A stretch of 64,000 bases of DNA from Thermosulfurimonas sp. F29 (GTDB lineage: Bacteria > Desulfobacterota > Thermodesulfobacteria > Thermodesulfobacteriales > Thermodesulfobacteriaceae). A program made the translations under genes and the position numbers. The notes beneath the pieces were generated by a model. It worked only from the letters and a program-made list of their open reading frames with translations, did not search any database and was not told the origin of the DNA. Below, one piece after another: positions 34,422-43,260 of the stretch. Position 1 is the stretch's first letter; each line of letters begins with the position of its first letter. The DNA lies in assembly GCF_019688735.1 (NCBI RefSeq), contig NZ_JAIFYA010000003.1:62001-126000 (forward strand), written 5' to 3'.

Positions 34422-36395
34422 ATGAAGCGATGGTTGGGGTTATTTCTGGCGTTCTTATTAATGGTACCAATGGTACCCGGGGGCCTCAGGGCCTACACCG
34501 GGGTCTCGCAGGAGGAACTGCTTCAGAAGATTGAACAGCTCGAAAAGGAACTCCAGGCCCTGAAGAAGCAACTACAGGAGGTGAAGCAGGCCCAGGAGGA
34601 GACCAGCGACACCGTGGACGAGATGAGCGACCTGGTGGAGAAGTTCAAGGACAATGCCGGAAAATTCAAAATCTGGGGTGACATCCGCACGAGGATTGAT
34701 TCTACCCGGGCTTATGTGCCGGCGAATCATTATATGTTTACCTATGTTCCGACTTTTGCGCAGATGCCAAACGGGATGAGGAATTTATTAAATGGGTATG
34801 GTTTTGTTGCTGTTGGTGGAATGTTGAATCAGACTTTTCAGGCTTTGTTGCCTGCTTTGCAGGCTGACCCTAATGCTGCTGACCTTTTGAGGCAAATGAA
34901 TGACTTGCCTACTTCTGTTAGAAATTCTTTAATGAATATGCGCCTAGTTGATATGGTTGGTCATCCTATTATTGATAATTCGGGTAATATCATCGGTTGG
35001 GATGGTGGCATTCAGATGCCCGTGGATGAAAGAACTGTAAACGCTCTGGCCCGGGCGGCTCGCAAGCAGCACCGTGAAAACGACACCATCTGGACCAACC
35101 GGATGCGTATCAACTTTAAGGTCAATCCCACGGAGAACACCAATGTAAAGGTCCGTCTTTCCTACTACAAGGTCTGGGGAATGAGTAACGATTATATAGC
35201 TCCAGGCCTCTTTCCGCCTCAGAGCAGCAACTTTTCTTTCGGCGTGCGTCCCTCCGACAGCCGACTTTATGTGGATCGGGCCTATTTCAACTGGGTGAAT
35301 GTGGGCGGCTACCCCATCTGGATCTCCTTCGGTCGCCGGCCCACCACCCACGGCTCCCCGCAGCACCTGCGCGAGGGGCTCGACAAGAAGGAGGCTTCTC
35401 CCTCCGGTATCAACATTGACATTCCCTTCGATGGGGCCACCCTCGGGTTCCAGTATCGCTGGCCCTGGCCCGGGCGCATCCGCTTTTGTTACGGTCGCGG
35501 TTTCGAGTCCGGCTTCAAGCTCCCCATTGACCGGGCCAAGGACGATGTGGACTTCTACGGCTTCGTGTGGGATGTGCTGGACGACCCCGACCGCAACATG
35601 ATGCTTATCGTGCAGGCCTTCAAAGCCGAGGGCGTGATGGACTTTCCGGATGGCGAGTGGTACATGTTCAACCCGGTCTTCAACGCCTGGATGCCCTTTG
35701 CGGTTACCACCCAGAACAACCTTGGTGATATTTACGAGCTCGGTGCCACCTGGATTCACAAAGTTGATATTCCTTATCTTGGTCTTGAAGGTGTAGATTA
35801 CTTTGTCTCGGTCGGAGTTTCTATCACCGATCCGGACGACTGGGGTTACATGGGGATCCCCATCGATCATAATGGAAACTATCTTATGATGTACTATAGC
35901 CTTCTTGAGGGTCCGTATCTTACGCTGGCCAATCCGGCCAATGGAATTCAGCCCGGTGATCTCTGGAATCCTAAGGATGCCGGTCTGGATCTCGATACCC
36001 ATACCGGCTGGGCGGTTTATGTGGGTGCGCGGATCCCGCTTCCCTGGGTGCCCGGGGCCAAGCTCGGTCTGGAGTACAACTACGGCTCCAAGTGGTGGCT
36101 GCCCTTCATGGTGGCTACGGACGATATTTACTTCAATAAGCTCGCCACCCGCGGACATGTGGCCGAGGTCTACTGGATCCAGGATCTTCCCGCCGGCGAG
36201 GCCCTTTCCAAGTACGCCCGTGTGTTTCTGCGCCTCGGCTTCCAGTACTACTGGTTTAATTACACCGGAAGTGGCGTGTGGCTCGGCCGTCCCTATGCCA
36301 TTAAGGGCGACCTCGACGATACGGATAGCGTGACCATGTTCCAGCCCATCGACCACATGTACAACTTCTACGCCTCCTTCGAGGTCTACTTCTAG
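34422..36395 (+). CDS. DUF3373-type outer-membrane porin
   Basis: 657 residues. Signal peptide MKRWLGLFLAFLLMVPMVPGG with cleavage after ALRA-like LRA; then a Lys/Glu/Gln coiled coil (about 25-75, EELLQKIEQLEKELQALKKQ), as in S-layer-like or trimeric porins; then a long beta barrel with aromatic-rich strands ending in F (FYASFEVYF). The family is common in Thermodesulfobacteriota and relatives. Residues about 97-200 are encoded by conspicuously AT-rich DNA (25 of 60 bases G+C at 34801-34860, against 42 of 60 at 35341-35400). A strong terminator follows. Confidence 0.85.
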   Translation: MKRWLGLFLAFLLMVPMVPGGLRAYTGVSQEELLQKIEQLEKELQALKKQLQEVKQAQEETSDTVDEMSDLVEKFKDNAGKFKIWGDIRTRIDSTRAYVPANHYMFTYVPTFAQMPNGMRNLLNGYGFVAVGGMLNQTFQALLPALQADPNAADLLRQMNDLPTSVRNSLMNMRLVDMVGHPIIDNSGNIIGWDGGIQMPVDERTVNALARAARKQHRENDTIWTNRMRINFKVNPTENTNVKVRLSYYKVWGMSNDYIAPGLFPPQSSNFSFGVRPSDSRLYVDRAYFNWVNVGGYPIWISFGRRPTTHGSPQHLREGLDKKEASPSGINIDIPFDGATLGFQYRWPWPGRIRFCYGRGFESGFKLPIDRAKDDVDFYGFVWDVLDDPDRNMMLIVQAFKAEGVMDFPDGEWYMFNPVFNAWMPFAVTTQNNLGDIYELGATWIHKVDIPYLGLEGVDYFVSVGVSITDPDDWGYMGIPIDHNGNYLMMYYSLLEGPYLTLANPANGIQPGDLWNPKDAGLDLDTHTGWAVYVGARIPLPWVPGAKLGLEYNYGSKWWLPFMVATDDIYFNKLATRGHVAEVYWIQDLPAGEALSKYARVFLRLGFQYYWFNYTGSGVWLGRPYAIKGDLDDTDSVTMFQPIDHMYNFYASFEVYF

Positions 36396-36425
36396 GGTAA
36401 TCACTCTCAATTTTCTCTCAAAAAA

Positions 36426-36451
36426 GGGGCGGGATTCTCCCGCCCCTTTTT
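36426..36451 (+). terminator. Rho-independent terminator of the porin gene
   Basis: Perfect 9-bp stem GGGGCGGGA (36426-36434) / TCCCGCCCC (36438-36446) with a TTC loop, followed by TTTTT. One of the few classic terminators in the window, fitting a strongly expressed gene. Confidence 0.95.
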
Positions 36452-36509
36452 ATTTAAACTTGAAGATTTTTTACGGAGGGCTAAGCTATAAAAGAAAGGG
36501 AGTTTATAC

Positions 36510-37340
36510 ATGCCCGAAGTCTTTTTCTTCAAACTCGCTATAATCCTTTATACCATATCCGCGGTGGGTTTTTTTATTTACTTTTACACCCTGCGTCCGG
36601 AAGCTCTGAAGGGAGCCCGCCGGGTGTTGCTGTTCGGGTTCGCGGTGCACACCTTAAGTCTCGTCCTCCGGCTCAAGGCCCTCAAGGCTCCCCCGGTGAC
36701 CTCCTTTCACGAGGCCACCTCTTTTCTGGCCTGGTCGGTGGTGGGAGTGTACTTCTTCCTCTCCTACCGGGGGCCCAAGGTTTATACCCTGGGGACCTTT
36801 CTGGCGCCGGTGGTCCTCTTTCTGATGATCGTCTCGGCGGTCTCACCGGCCACCCTTCTGCCCCTCCCTCCGCCTCTGAGGAGTTTCTGGCTTCCCATCC
36901 ACGCGGTAATCTCCCTTCTTTCCTACGCCTTTTTTCTGGTGGCGGCGGTGGCCGGTCTCATGTATCTCCTTCAGGAAAGACAGGTCAAACGGAAGACCCT
37001 CGGGGGGATCTTCCGGCGACTCCCCCCTCTGGAATCCCTGGATCGGCTGAACGAGGTGTGTCTAAAGTACGGTTTTCCTCTCCTCACTCTGGGGATCATC
37101 ACCGGGGCTCTCTGGGCGGAAAAGGCCTGGGGCACCTACTGGAGCTGGGATCCCAAGGAGACCTGGTCCCTTATCCTGTGGCTGATCTACGCGGCTCTTC
37201 TCCACGAACGGCTCATCGTGGGCTGGCGGGGCCGCCGGGCCGCCTTCATGGCTCTTCTGGGCTTTGTGGTATGGATAATCAGCTTTTTTGTGGTAAATCT
37301 CCTTTTCCCGGGACTTCACGGCTATGGAAGGTGGACCTAA
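36510..37340 (+). CDS. ccsB: CcsA/CcsB-type cytochrome c assembly (heme handling) protein
   Basis: 276 residues, about 8 membrane helices. Tryptophan-rich WWD signature GTYWSWDPKETWSLILW near residues 212-228 and conserved His residues (FHEA, LPIHAV, LLHERL) that ligate heme. It belongs to the HemX/CcsA group that moves or handles heme for cytochrome c synthesis. It overlaps hemA by 17 nt, a pairing (hemX-hemA) known in many bacteria in which the membrane protein also modulates HemA level. Confidence 0.88.
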   Translation: MPEVFFFKLAIILYTISAVGFFIYFYTLRPEALKGARRVLLFGFAVHTLSLVLRLKALKAPPVTSFHEATSFLAWSVVGVYFFLSYRGPKVYTLGTFLAPVVLFLMIVSAVSPATLLPLPPPLRSFWLPIHAVISLLSYAFFLVAAVAGLMYLLQERQVKRKTLGGIFRRLPPLESLDRLNEVCLKYGFPLLTLGIITGALWAEKAWGTYWSWDPKETWSLILWLIYAALLHERLIVGWRGRRAAFMALLGFVVWIISFFVVNLLFPGLHGYGRWT

Positions 37341-38667
37341 GGAACAAATCCTCCTCGTAGGTCTCAATCACCGCACCGCCCCGGTGGAGGTGCGGGAACG
37401 GTTCGCCCTGGACAAAAAGGGCGGGTCTCCTCTGGAGATCCTGCGCGAGAATCTTCCCGGAGCAAACGAGGTCTTCTTCCTTTCCACCTGCAACCGGGTG
37501 GAATTCCTGCTGATCTCGGAGGATCCCGAGGGAGTTCTGGAAAACCTCAAGGCCATACTCTCGCGGGAGACGGGGCTTTCCCGGGAGGAGTTCGAGCCCC
37601 ACCTTTATGTAATGCGCAACATGGAAGCGGTGCGACACCTCTTCCGGGTGGCCTCCGGGCTGGACTCACTGGTGCTCGGGGAGCCCCAGATCCTGGGCCA
37701 GGTCAAGGAGGCCTATCGGGAAGCCGCGGCGCGACGCACCACCGGTCCCATCCTGAATCGCCTGCTCCACCGCACCTTTTCCGTGGCCAAGAGGGTGCGC
37801 ACCGAGACCGGCATCGGTTCCTATGCGGTCTCGGTAAGTTACGCCGCCGTGGAACTGGCCAAGAAGATCTTCGGTTCCCTGAAGGGAAAGACCGCCCTTC
37901 TGGTGGGAGCCGGGGAGATGGCCGAGCTCGCCGCCCAGCACCTCCTCGGGGCCGGGGTGGAGAGGATGCTGGTGGCCAACCGGACTCTGGCCCGGGCCGT
38001 GGAGCTCGCCGAACGCTTCCGGGGAGAGGCCTACAGCCTGGAGGAGCTCACCGAGTGCCTACTGGCCACCGACATAGTGATCTCCTCCACCGGGGCTCCG
38101 GGGTATGTCATCACCCGGGACATGGTGAAGCCCCTCCTGCGGAAACGCCGCCTGCGCCCCCTCTTTTTCATAGACATTGCCGTGCCCCGGGATGTGGAAC
38201 CGGCGGTTAACGATCTGGAAAATGTGTATGTCTTCGACATCGACGACCTCAAACAGGTGGTGGAAGAAAACCTGGGGCGGAGAAGGAAAGAGGCCCTGAG
38301 GGCGGAAAGGATCATCGAGGAAGAGGTCCTAAAGTTCGAACGCTGGTGGCGGGAACTGGCCGTATATCCCACCATCAAGGCCCTGAGGGAGAAGGCGGAG
38401 GCCATCCGTCGGCGGGAACTGGCCCGTACCCTTCCGCGACTTCGTGATCTTTCTCCGGAGGAACGGGAGGCCCTTGAGGTCATGACCGAGGCCATCGTCC
38501 AGAAACTCCTCCACGCCCCCATCACCTATCTCAAGGCCGGCTACCACCGCATGGGCCGGGAGGCCATTACCACGGTAAGACGAGTCTTTGACCTGGACGG
38601 TGATCTGGAGACCCTCCTCACGAAAGAGTGGCCCCCCGAGCACGAAAAACTCGGCAAGAAATCCTAG
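37324..38667 (+). CDS. hemA: Glutamyl-tRNA reductase
   Basis: 447 residues. Catalytic Cys56 in LSTCNRVEF, substrate motif [18 protein letters not shown] domain [16 protein letters not shown], and the C-terminal dimerization helix. It reduces Glu-tRNA to glutamate-1-semialdehyde, the first step to tetrapyrroles, and so feeds both heme (cydAB, ccsB) and the cobalamin pathway encoded further right. Shares a CTAG stop palindrome with convergent ssb. Confidence 0.97.
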   Translation: MEGGPKEQILLVGLNHRTAPVEVRERFALDKKGGSPLEILRENLPGANEVFFLSTCNRVEFLLISEDPEGVLENLKAILSRETGLSREEFEPHLYVMRNMEAVRHLFRVASGLDSLVLGEPQILGQVKEAYREAAARRTTGPILNRLLHRTFSVAKRVRTETGIGSYAVSVSYAAVELAKKIFGSLKGKTALLVGAGEMAELAAQHLLGAGVERMLVANRTLARAVELAERFRGEAYSLEELTECLLATDIVISSTGAPGYVITRDMVKPLLRKRRLRPLFFIDIAVPRDVEPAVNDLENVYVFDIDDLKQVVEENLGRRRKEALRAERIIEEEVLKFERWWRELAVYPTIKALREKAEAIRRRELARTLPRLRDLSPEEREALEVMTEAIVQKLLHAPITYLKAGYHRMGREAITTVRRVFDLDGDLETLLTKEWPPEHEKLGKKS

Positions 38668-39092
38668 AAGGGCAGGTCGTCGTCCGGCGGGGGCTCGGGA
38701 AGCTCTTCCCTGCCTTCACCGGAAGCAAACCCCGCCGAGCCTGCAGGAGGGGGCTCCGGAGTCTCACGACGCCCGTCCAGCATCCGCATGTCGCTGGCCA
38801 CGATCTCGGTGATCCAGCGTTTCTGACCCTCACGATCCTCAAAGGATCGGGTGCGGAGACGCCCCTCGATGTAAACCTGGCGTCCCTTGGTGAGGTACTC
38901 TCCGCAGATCTCGGCCAGACGACCGAAGGCCACTATCCGATGCCATTCCGTATGTTCCTGGCGTTCCCCGTTTTTGATCCGCACCTCGTTGGTGGCGATC
39001 CGAAAGGTGGCCACCGGCTGGCCCTCCGCGGTGTAGCGAATTTCGGGATCGGCCCCGAGACGCCCGATAAGAATGACCTTGTTTACGCTCAT
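38664..39092 (-). CDS. ssb: Single-stranded DNA-binding protein
   Basis: 142 residues: OB fold starting [51 protein letters not shown], then a Pro/Glu-rich linker and the acidic tip DDDLPF that recruits repair and replication partners. It follows yjbQ by 5 nt and is probably read from the same promoter. Confidence 0.97.
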   Translation of the reverse strand: MSVNKVILIGRLGADPEIRYTAEGQPVATFRIATNEVRIKNGERQEHTEWHRIVAFGRLAEICGEYLTKGRQVYIEGRLRTRSFEDREGQKRWITEIVASDMRMLDGRRETPEPPPAGSAGFASGEGREELPEPPPDDDLPF

Positions 39093-39097
39093 TACCC

Positions 39098-39487
39098 TTA
39101 CCCCTCCATAACCTTTAGGTAAACCTTTCTGGTGCGGGGCCCGTCGTACTCGGCGAAAAAAATGCGCTGCCAGGTACCCAGAACCGGGCGACCGTCCTCC
39201 ACCAGGATGGAAAGGCAGGGTCCGGTAAGGCTGGCCTTCACATGAGCCGGAGAGTTTCCCTCAAGGTGGCGATAAGCGTAATCGTAGGGAGCCAGACGCT
39301 CGTACACATTGAGAATGTCCTCGGCCACCGCGGGATCCGCCCCTTCGTTGATCACCAGACCGGCCGTGGTGTGAGGCACATAGAGAAAACAGACCCCACT
39401 CTTCACCCCCTTCAGCCGGCGGGCCACCTCCTCGGTAATGTCGATAAATTGGGCTCTGGCCGTGCTCTTTACGGTGATGACCTCCAT
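39098..39487 (-). CDS. YjbQ family protein (UPF0047)
   Basis: 129 residues. Signature [24 protein letters not shown] and the closing [23 protein letters not shown]. Three conserved His/Asp/Glu residues form a metal or phosphate site; a weak thiamine-phosphate synthase activity has been reported for members, but the true role is uncertain. ATG 39487 (GGGGGAGG upstream) chosen over a start at 39658 that would cross the promoter. First gene of a yjbQ-ssb unit. Confidence 0.9.
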   Translation of the reverse strand: MEVITVKSTARAQFIDITEEVARRLKGVKSGVCFLYVPHTTAGLVINEGADPAVAEDILNVYERLAPYDYAYRHLEGNSPAHVKASLTGPCLSILVEDGRPVLGTWQRIFFAEYDGPRTRKVYLKVMEG

Positions 39488-39515
39488 GACCGCCTCCCCC
39501 GGGTGGTTCTTTAAA

Positions 39516-39543
39516 ACTATAGTCCCTCCTCTCCGCTTGTCAA
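39516..39543 (-). promoter_or_regulatory. Promoter of yjbQ-ssb
   Basis: Minus strand: perfect TTGACA (39543-39538), 16-bp spacer, TATAGT (39521-39516), about 29 nt before the ATG at 39487. One of the best consensus matches in the window. On the other strand a TATAAT (39593-39598) may serve the next gene at 39633. Confidence 0.7.
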
Positions 39544-39632
39544 AGCCCTGCGAGAAATCGAGCCTCAGGGAGACTTTTTCCGAAACAGGGTTTATAATTT
39601 TAGATATCCAGACTTCCCCGGGGGATTTACCG

Positions 39633-40424
39633 ATGGAAACAGCGGCCTGCAAAGACATGGAAACCTACCGGGTGGTTAGTTTCGCCGACATCGTAAGGGC
39701 CCTTAAGACGAAGCCCGAGTGGCTCGAAGAGATCCGAAAGATTATCCTCACCTCCGAATTGATGGATCTACCCCGGAAGTTCGACGAACTCCTGAAAAAG
39801 GTGGAAAAACTGGAAGAGGATGTCGTGGTGCTCAAGCAGGATGTAGCGACGCTCAAGCAGGATGTAGCCGTGCTCAAAGAGGATGTGGCCATACTCAAAC
39901 AGGATGTGGACATGCTCAAACAGGATGTGGCCGTGCTCAAACAGGATGTGGACATGCTCAAACAGGATGTGGCCGTGCTCAAGAAAGACATGGCTTATCT
40001 TAAGGGAGAGTTCGGTCGTTTCAAGGGCAAGGACTTTGAACGCACCATTCGGGAGAGGTATCCGGCCTACTTCGGAAGGATTCTCCGAAAGTGCCGAATA
40101 ATCGACTGGGAAACCCTTCTTTCCATGGCTGACGAGGCTGAAGAGAGAGGTCTGATCACTGAACAGGAAAGGGAGGACCTGTTAAGGGTGGATCTGGTGG
40201 TTAAGGGAGAGATAAGGAAGACCCGTAAACCGGTGATCCTGGTGGTGGAAGTGTCCTATGCCTTGCACGAGGGGGACCTCCAGAGGGCCCGGAAACGCGG
40301 TGAAATGTTCAGTCGATTCTGCGAGGAGGAAGTGATTCCGGTGGTAATAGGGACGGAAATAAAAGACGAAATAGAAAGAAAGGCCGAGGAGGAAGGGATT
40401 CTGGTAATCAAAACCTCCTATTAA
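39633..40424 (+). CDS. Coiled-coil protein with PD-(D/E)XK-like tail, family copy C
   Basis: 263 residues. Head (1-59) contains ALKTKPEWLEEIRKIILTSELMDLP, typical of DUF3782-like proteins. At residue 60, the same position as in copies A and B, a coiled coil of nine heptads (LKQDVAV / LKQDVDM) begins. The tail has RVDLVVKGEIRKTRKPVILVVEVSYALHEGDLQRARKR: an Asp, then E-V-S where most nucleases have E-x-K, so it may be catalytically dead or a distinct subtype. Start ATG 39633 (GGGGGA upstream); 39657 is an alternative. Followed by a GC hairpin without T-tract (40428-40446). Confidence 0.75.
   Translation: METAACKDMETYRVVSFADIVRALKTKPEWLEEIRKIILTSELMDLPRKFDELLKKVEKLEEDVVVLKQDVATLKQDVAVLKEDVAILKQDVDMLKQDVAVLKQDVDMLKQDVAVLKKDMAYLKGEFGRFKGKDFERTIRERYPAYFGRILRKCRIIDWETLLSMADEAEERGLITEQEREDLLRVDLVVKGEIRKTRKPVILVVEVSYALHEGDLQRARKRGEMFSRFCEEEVIPVVIGTEIKDEIERKAEEEGILVIKTSY
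39810..39998 (+). repeat. Nine in-frame 21-bp heptad repeats (copy C)
   Basis: The latter part alternates LKQDVDM and LKQDVAV, giving an exact 42-bp super-repeat at about 39895-39978. Directly visible. Confidence 0.9.
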
Positions 40425-40427
40425 TCG

Positions 40428-40446
40428 TTGGGGGCTTCGCCCCCAA
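40428..40446. other. Perfect GC hairpin after copy C
   Basis: TTGGGGGC-TTC-GCCCCCAA (8-bp stem, 3-nt loop) directly after the stop codon. No T-tract follows, so it may stabilize the 3' end or act as a pause rather than a classical terminator. Confidence 0.6.
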
Positions 40447-40493
40447 TGCGGGAGCCGAACTTAACCGGAAATTTTGGCGGAAAGCAGGATAGG

Positions 40494-40522
40494 TTGCCAA
40501 AGATCCGTTTAAGGGGCATAAT
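40494..40522 (+). promoter_or_regulatory. Promoter of the CBS-ACT gene
   Basis: TTGCCA (40494-40499), 17-bp spacer, CATAAT (40517-40522): 5 of 6 matches in each box. The ATG follows at 40554 after GGAGGGG. Confidence 0.65.
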
Positions 40523-40553
40523 GGCCTGAAGATCGGTTTTCGGAGGGGAACCC

Positions 40554-41279
40554 ATGCTGGTAAAGGACTGGATGACCGAAGATGTAATCGTTCTCGACGA
40601 GAATGCCTCCATAATGAAGGCCTCTCAGATCATGAAGGAAAACAACATCCGACGGATTCCGGTGGTGCGGGCCGGGAAACTGGTGGGGATCGTGAGCGAC
40701 CGGGACATAAAGGAGGCCACGCCCTCCAAGGCCACGGCCCTGGATGTGCACGAACTTTATTACCTCCTTTCCGAGGTACGGGTAAAGGACATCATGACCC
40801 CGGATCCCATCACGGTGCGCCCGGAGGACACCGTGGAATACGCCGCGGTGCTCATGCTGGAAAACCGCATCTCCGGACTTCCGGTGGTGGACGAGGAGAA
40901 CCGGGTGGTGGGGATAATAACCCAGACCGATGTCTTCAAGCTCTTCGTGAACATTACCGGGATCTATTACGGGCCCATTCAGATCGGTCTGGAGGTGGAA
41001 GCCCCCATCGCCCTAGACGAGATCACCAGGATCGTGGCGGAGCACGGGGCCCAGATCATAAGCATCCTCACCTACCGGGAGGAGATCGACAGCCCCAGAC
41101 GCCAGGTCTTCGTGCGCATCAAGGATCTTCCCGAGGAAAAGCTTCGGGACCTTCTGCGCACCCTGGAGGAACGCTACCGGGTGCGTTACTGGGCCAGAGA
41201 CGATGTTAGCCGCATCAGGTTGCGGGACATTAGCGCCACCAGAAAAGCCATCTTAGAGGAAAGCCTCGCCGAGGCCTGA
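40554..41279 (+). CDS. CBS-pair plus ACT-domain protein (AcuB-like)
   Basis: 241 residues: two CBS motifs (1-60 and about 78-135; VKDWMTEDVIVLDENASI, IRRIPVVRAGKLVGIVSDRD; VKDIMTPDPITVRPEDTV, GLPVVDEENRVVGIITQTD), then an ACT-like domain (about 145-215). CBS pairs sense adenosine nucleotides. The layout matches the AcuB family found beside acetoin or acetate metabolism genes, but no such genes are here, so the controlled target is unknown. It overlaps the convergent PBP gene by 50 nt. Confidence 0.88.
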   Translation: MLVKDWMTEDVIVLDENASIMKASQIMKENNIRRIPVVRAGKLVGIVSDRDIKEATPSKATALDVHELYYLLSEVRVKDIMTPDPITVRPEDTVEYAAVLMLENRISGLPVVDEENRVVGIITQTDVFKLFVNITGIYYGPIQIGLEVEAPIALDEITRIVAEHGAQIISILTYREEIDSPRRQVFVRIKDLPEEKLRDLLRTLEERYRVRYWARDDVSRIRLRDISATRKAILEESLAEA

Positions 41280-43239
41280 GGGGGGGCACCTCCCTGATCT
41301 CGGGGACCAGTTTATCCGGGTAGGGAAGCCAGATCTCCTCCGTTTTCCCGGAAGGGGTCCGATCCCGAAAGGGCACGAAGGTGATTCCTTCGGGCACGGG
41401 AAAGTCCTTCCCGGAAAGGGGAACCCCTCGCATGACCTCCACCCAGATGGGACAGGCGGCCCGACCGCCGGTCTCAAGCCTTCCCAGGGTCCTGGGAGTG
41501 TCGTACCCCACCCAGACCCCGCAGGTATAGCGAGGGGTAAATCCCACGAACCAGGCGTCCTGATACGAATCGGTGGTCCCCGTTTTCCCGGCGGCCGGAA
41601 CCCCGAGAACCCTGGCGCAGCGTCCGGTGCCCTCCCGGACCACCTCTTTGAGGAAGAAGGTCATCACATAGGCGGTCTCCCGGGAAAGGATCCGCCGGCT
41701 CCGGGGATGGGCGCGGTAAACTTCCCTTCCCTCCCGATCGTATATAACGGCTACCAGGTGGGGCTGAACGAGAGCCCCCTGATTGGGGAACACGGTATAG
41801 GCCCGGGTGAGTTCCCAGGGAGAGACCCCGATGGTGCCCAGGGCCACGGATAGATTGCGGGGGAGGATCGCGGAAATTCCCACCGTTTTAAGGGTCTCCT
41901 CCACCTCGCCCAGACCGAGGGCGCGGGCGATCTTCACCGCCACGGTGTTTCGGGAGTCCACCAGGGCGGTGCGCAGAGAAATTATCCCCAGATACCGATG
42001 GTCGAAGTTGCGAGGACGCCAGAGTTCTTCCGGACTCCCTCCGGGAAGCACCACCGGTTCGTCCATGACCAGGGAGTCCGGACGCAGCAGCCCTTCCTCC
42101 AGGGCCCGGGCCCAGAGAAAGGGTTTCAGGGCCGAACCCGGCTGTCTCCTCGCAAAAACGGCCCTGTTAAACTGCGACTTGCGAAAATCGCGCCCTCCGA
42201 TGACAAGACGCACCTCTCCGCTCTCGTTCTCCAGACATACCGCGGCCACCTGAGGAATCTCCCGGGAGTGATGCCGGCGAGGTATTTCGGAAAGCCTCCT
42301 GAGCACCCCGGGAAGGACCTTCTCCTGCCAGTTAAGATCCAGAGTAGTGTATATTCGGTAGCCCCCGGTGAGCAGACGCTCCCTCCCCAGCATGCGTTCC
42401 AGACGGCGCCGGACTATCTGCAAAAAGTAACCGGCCCGGGGATCCGGCGAGAAGTCCATGGGATGAAGCCGCAGGGGGGTCTTCTCGGCCCGACGGGCGG
42501 TATCCCAGGTGATGTAGCCCTCCTCGGCCATGCGCCTGAGCACATAGGCCCGCCGCTTGAGAGCTGCCCGGGGATTGCGCAGGGGGTTGTAGCGACTGGG
42601 GGCCGGAGTGAGACCGGCGATCAGAGCGGCCTCCGGGAGGGTCAATTCCCAGACATGTTTCCCGAAGTAGGTGAGCGCCGCGGCCTCCACCCCGTAGGCA
42701 CCGGCCCCCAGATAGATGTGGTTGAGGTAGATGTTCAGGATCTCGTCCTTGGAAAGGGCCTTGTCGATCCTCCAGGCCAGAATGGCCTCCCGAATCTTCC
42801 GGGAAAGCGTCCTTTCCGGGGAAAGGAGCAGCGCCCGGGCCACCTGCTGGGTGATGGTGCTGCCCCCCTGCACCACCCTCCGGGCCCGGATGTCCGCAAT
42901 GAGGGCCCGAAGGATGCTCACGAAGTCTATGCCCTTGTGCTCGTAGAACCGGGCGTCCTCGGCGGCCACGAAGGCCTGAATGAGATAGGGGGGCATTTTG
43001 GCCAGCGGCACAGGAAAGCGTCTTTCCGTGTACCAGTAAGCAATGGGGGTTCCGTTCCTATCATAAACGACGGTGGTGGCCGGGGGGCGGTAGTGTTTGA
43101 GGGACGAGATGTCCGGGAGCTCCAGGCGGAGATAGAGGTAAAGGCCCGCGAGAACCATCCCCAGGGCCAGGGCAGCTGCCGAGAGGAAGAGCACCGAGAG
43201 GTGATAGTAAGAAAGTTTCGTCTTGCCCAGAGAACTCAC
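41230..43239 (-). CDS. Class A penicillin-binding protein (PBP1A type)
   Basis: 669 residues. N-terminal membrane anchor (about 14-36); glycosyltransferase GT51 domain with catalytic Glu in AAEDARFYEHKGID and GGSTITQQVARAL; transpeptidase with SxxK in PGSALKP, SxN in DSRNT and KTGTTDSYQDAWFVGF. It polymerizes and crosslinks peptidoglycan in the periplasm. The Arg-rich tail (RPRRGFPLRWLFWWR) is encoded across the overlap with the CBS gene. It lies 21 nt after the COG3044 ATPase gene. Confidence 0.95.
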   Translation of the reverse strand: MSSLGKTKLSYYHLSVLFLSAAALALGMVLAGLYLYLRLELPDISSLKHYRPPATTVVYDRNGTPIAYWYTERRFPVPLAKMPPYLIQAFVAAEDARFYEHKGIDFVSILRALIADIRARRVVQGGSTITQQVARALLLSPERTLSRKIREAILAWRIDKALSKDEILNIYLNHIYLGAGAYGVEAAALTYFGKHVWELTLPEAALIAGLTPAPSRYNPLRNPRAALKRRAYVLRRMAEEGYITWDTARRAEKTPLRLHPMDFSPDPRAGYFLQIVRRRLERMLGRERLLTGGYRIYTTLDLNWQEKVLPGVLRRLSEIPRRHHSREIPQVAAVCLENESGEVRLVIGGRDFRKSQFNRAVFARRQPGSALKPFLWARALEEGLLRPDSLVMDEPVVLPGGSPEELWRPRNFDHRYLGIISLRTALVDSRNTVAVKIARALGLGEVEETLKTVGISAILPRNLSVALGTIGVSPWELTRAYTVFPNQGALVQPHLVAVIYDREGREVYRAHPRSRRILSRETAYVMTFFLKEVVREGTGRCARVLGVPAAGKTGTTDSYQDAWFVGFTPRYTCGVWVGYDTPRTLGRLETGGRAACPIWVEVMRGVPLSGKDFPVPEGITFVPFRDRTPSGKTEEIWLPYPDKLVPEIREVPPLRPRRGFPLRWLFWWR

Positions 43240-43260
43240 CCCCGAGGTTCGGATTTATCC

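Noticed and set aside
39665-39991. 108-codon minus-strand Ser/Thr-rich repeat frame opposite copy C
   Set aside because: It is the antisense image of the heptad repeats; the plus-strand frame has head and tail domains.
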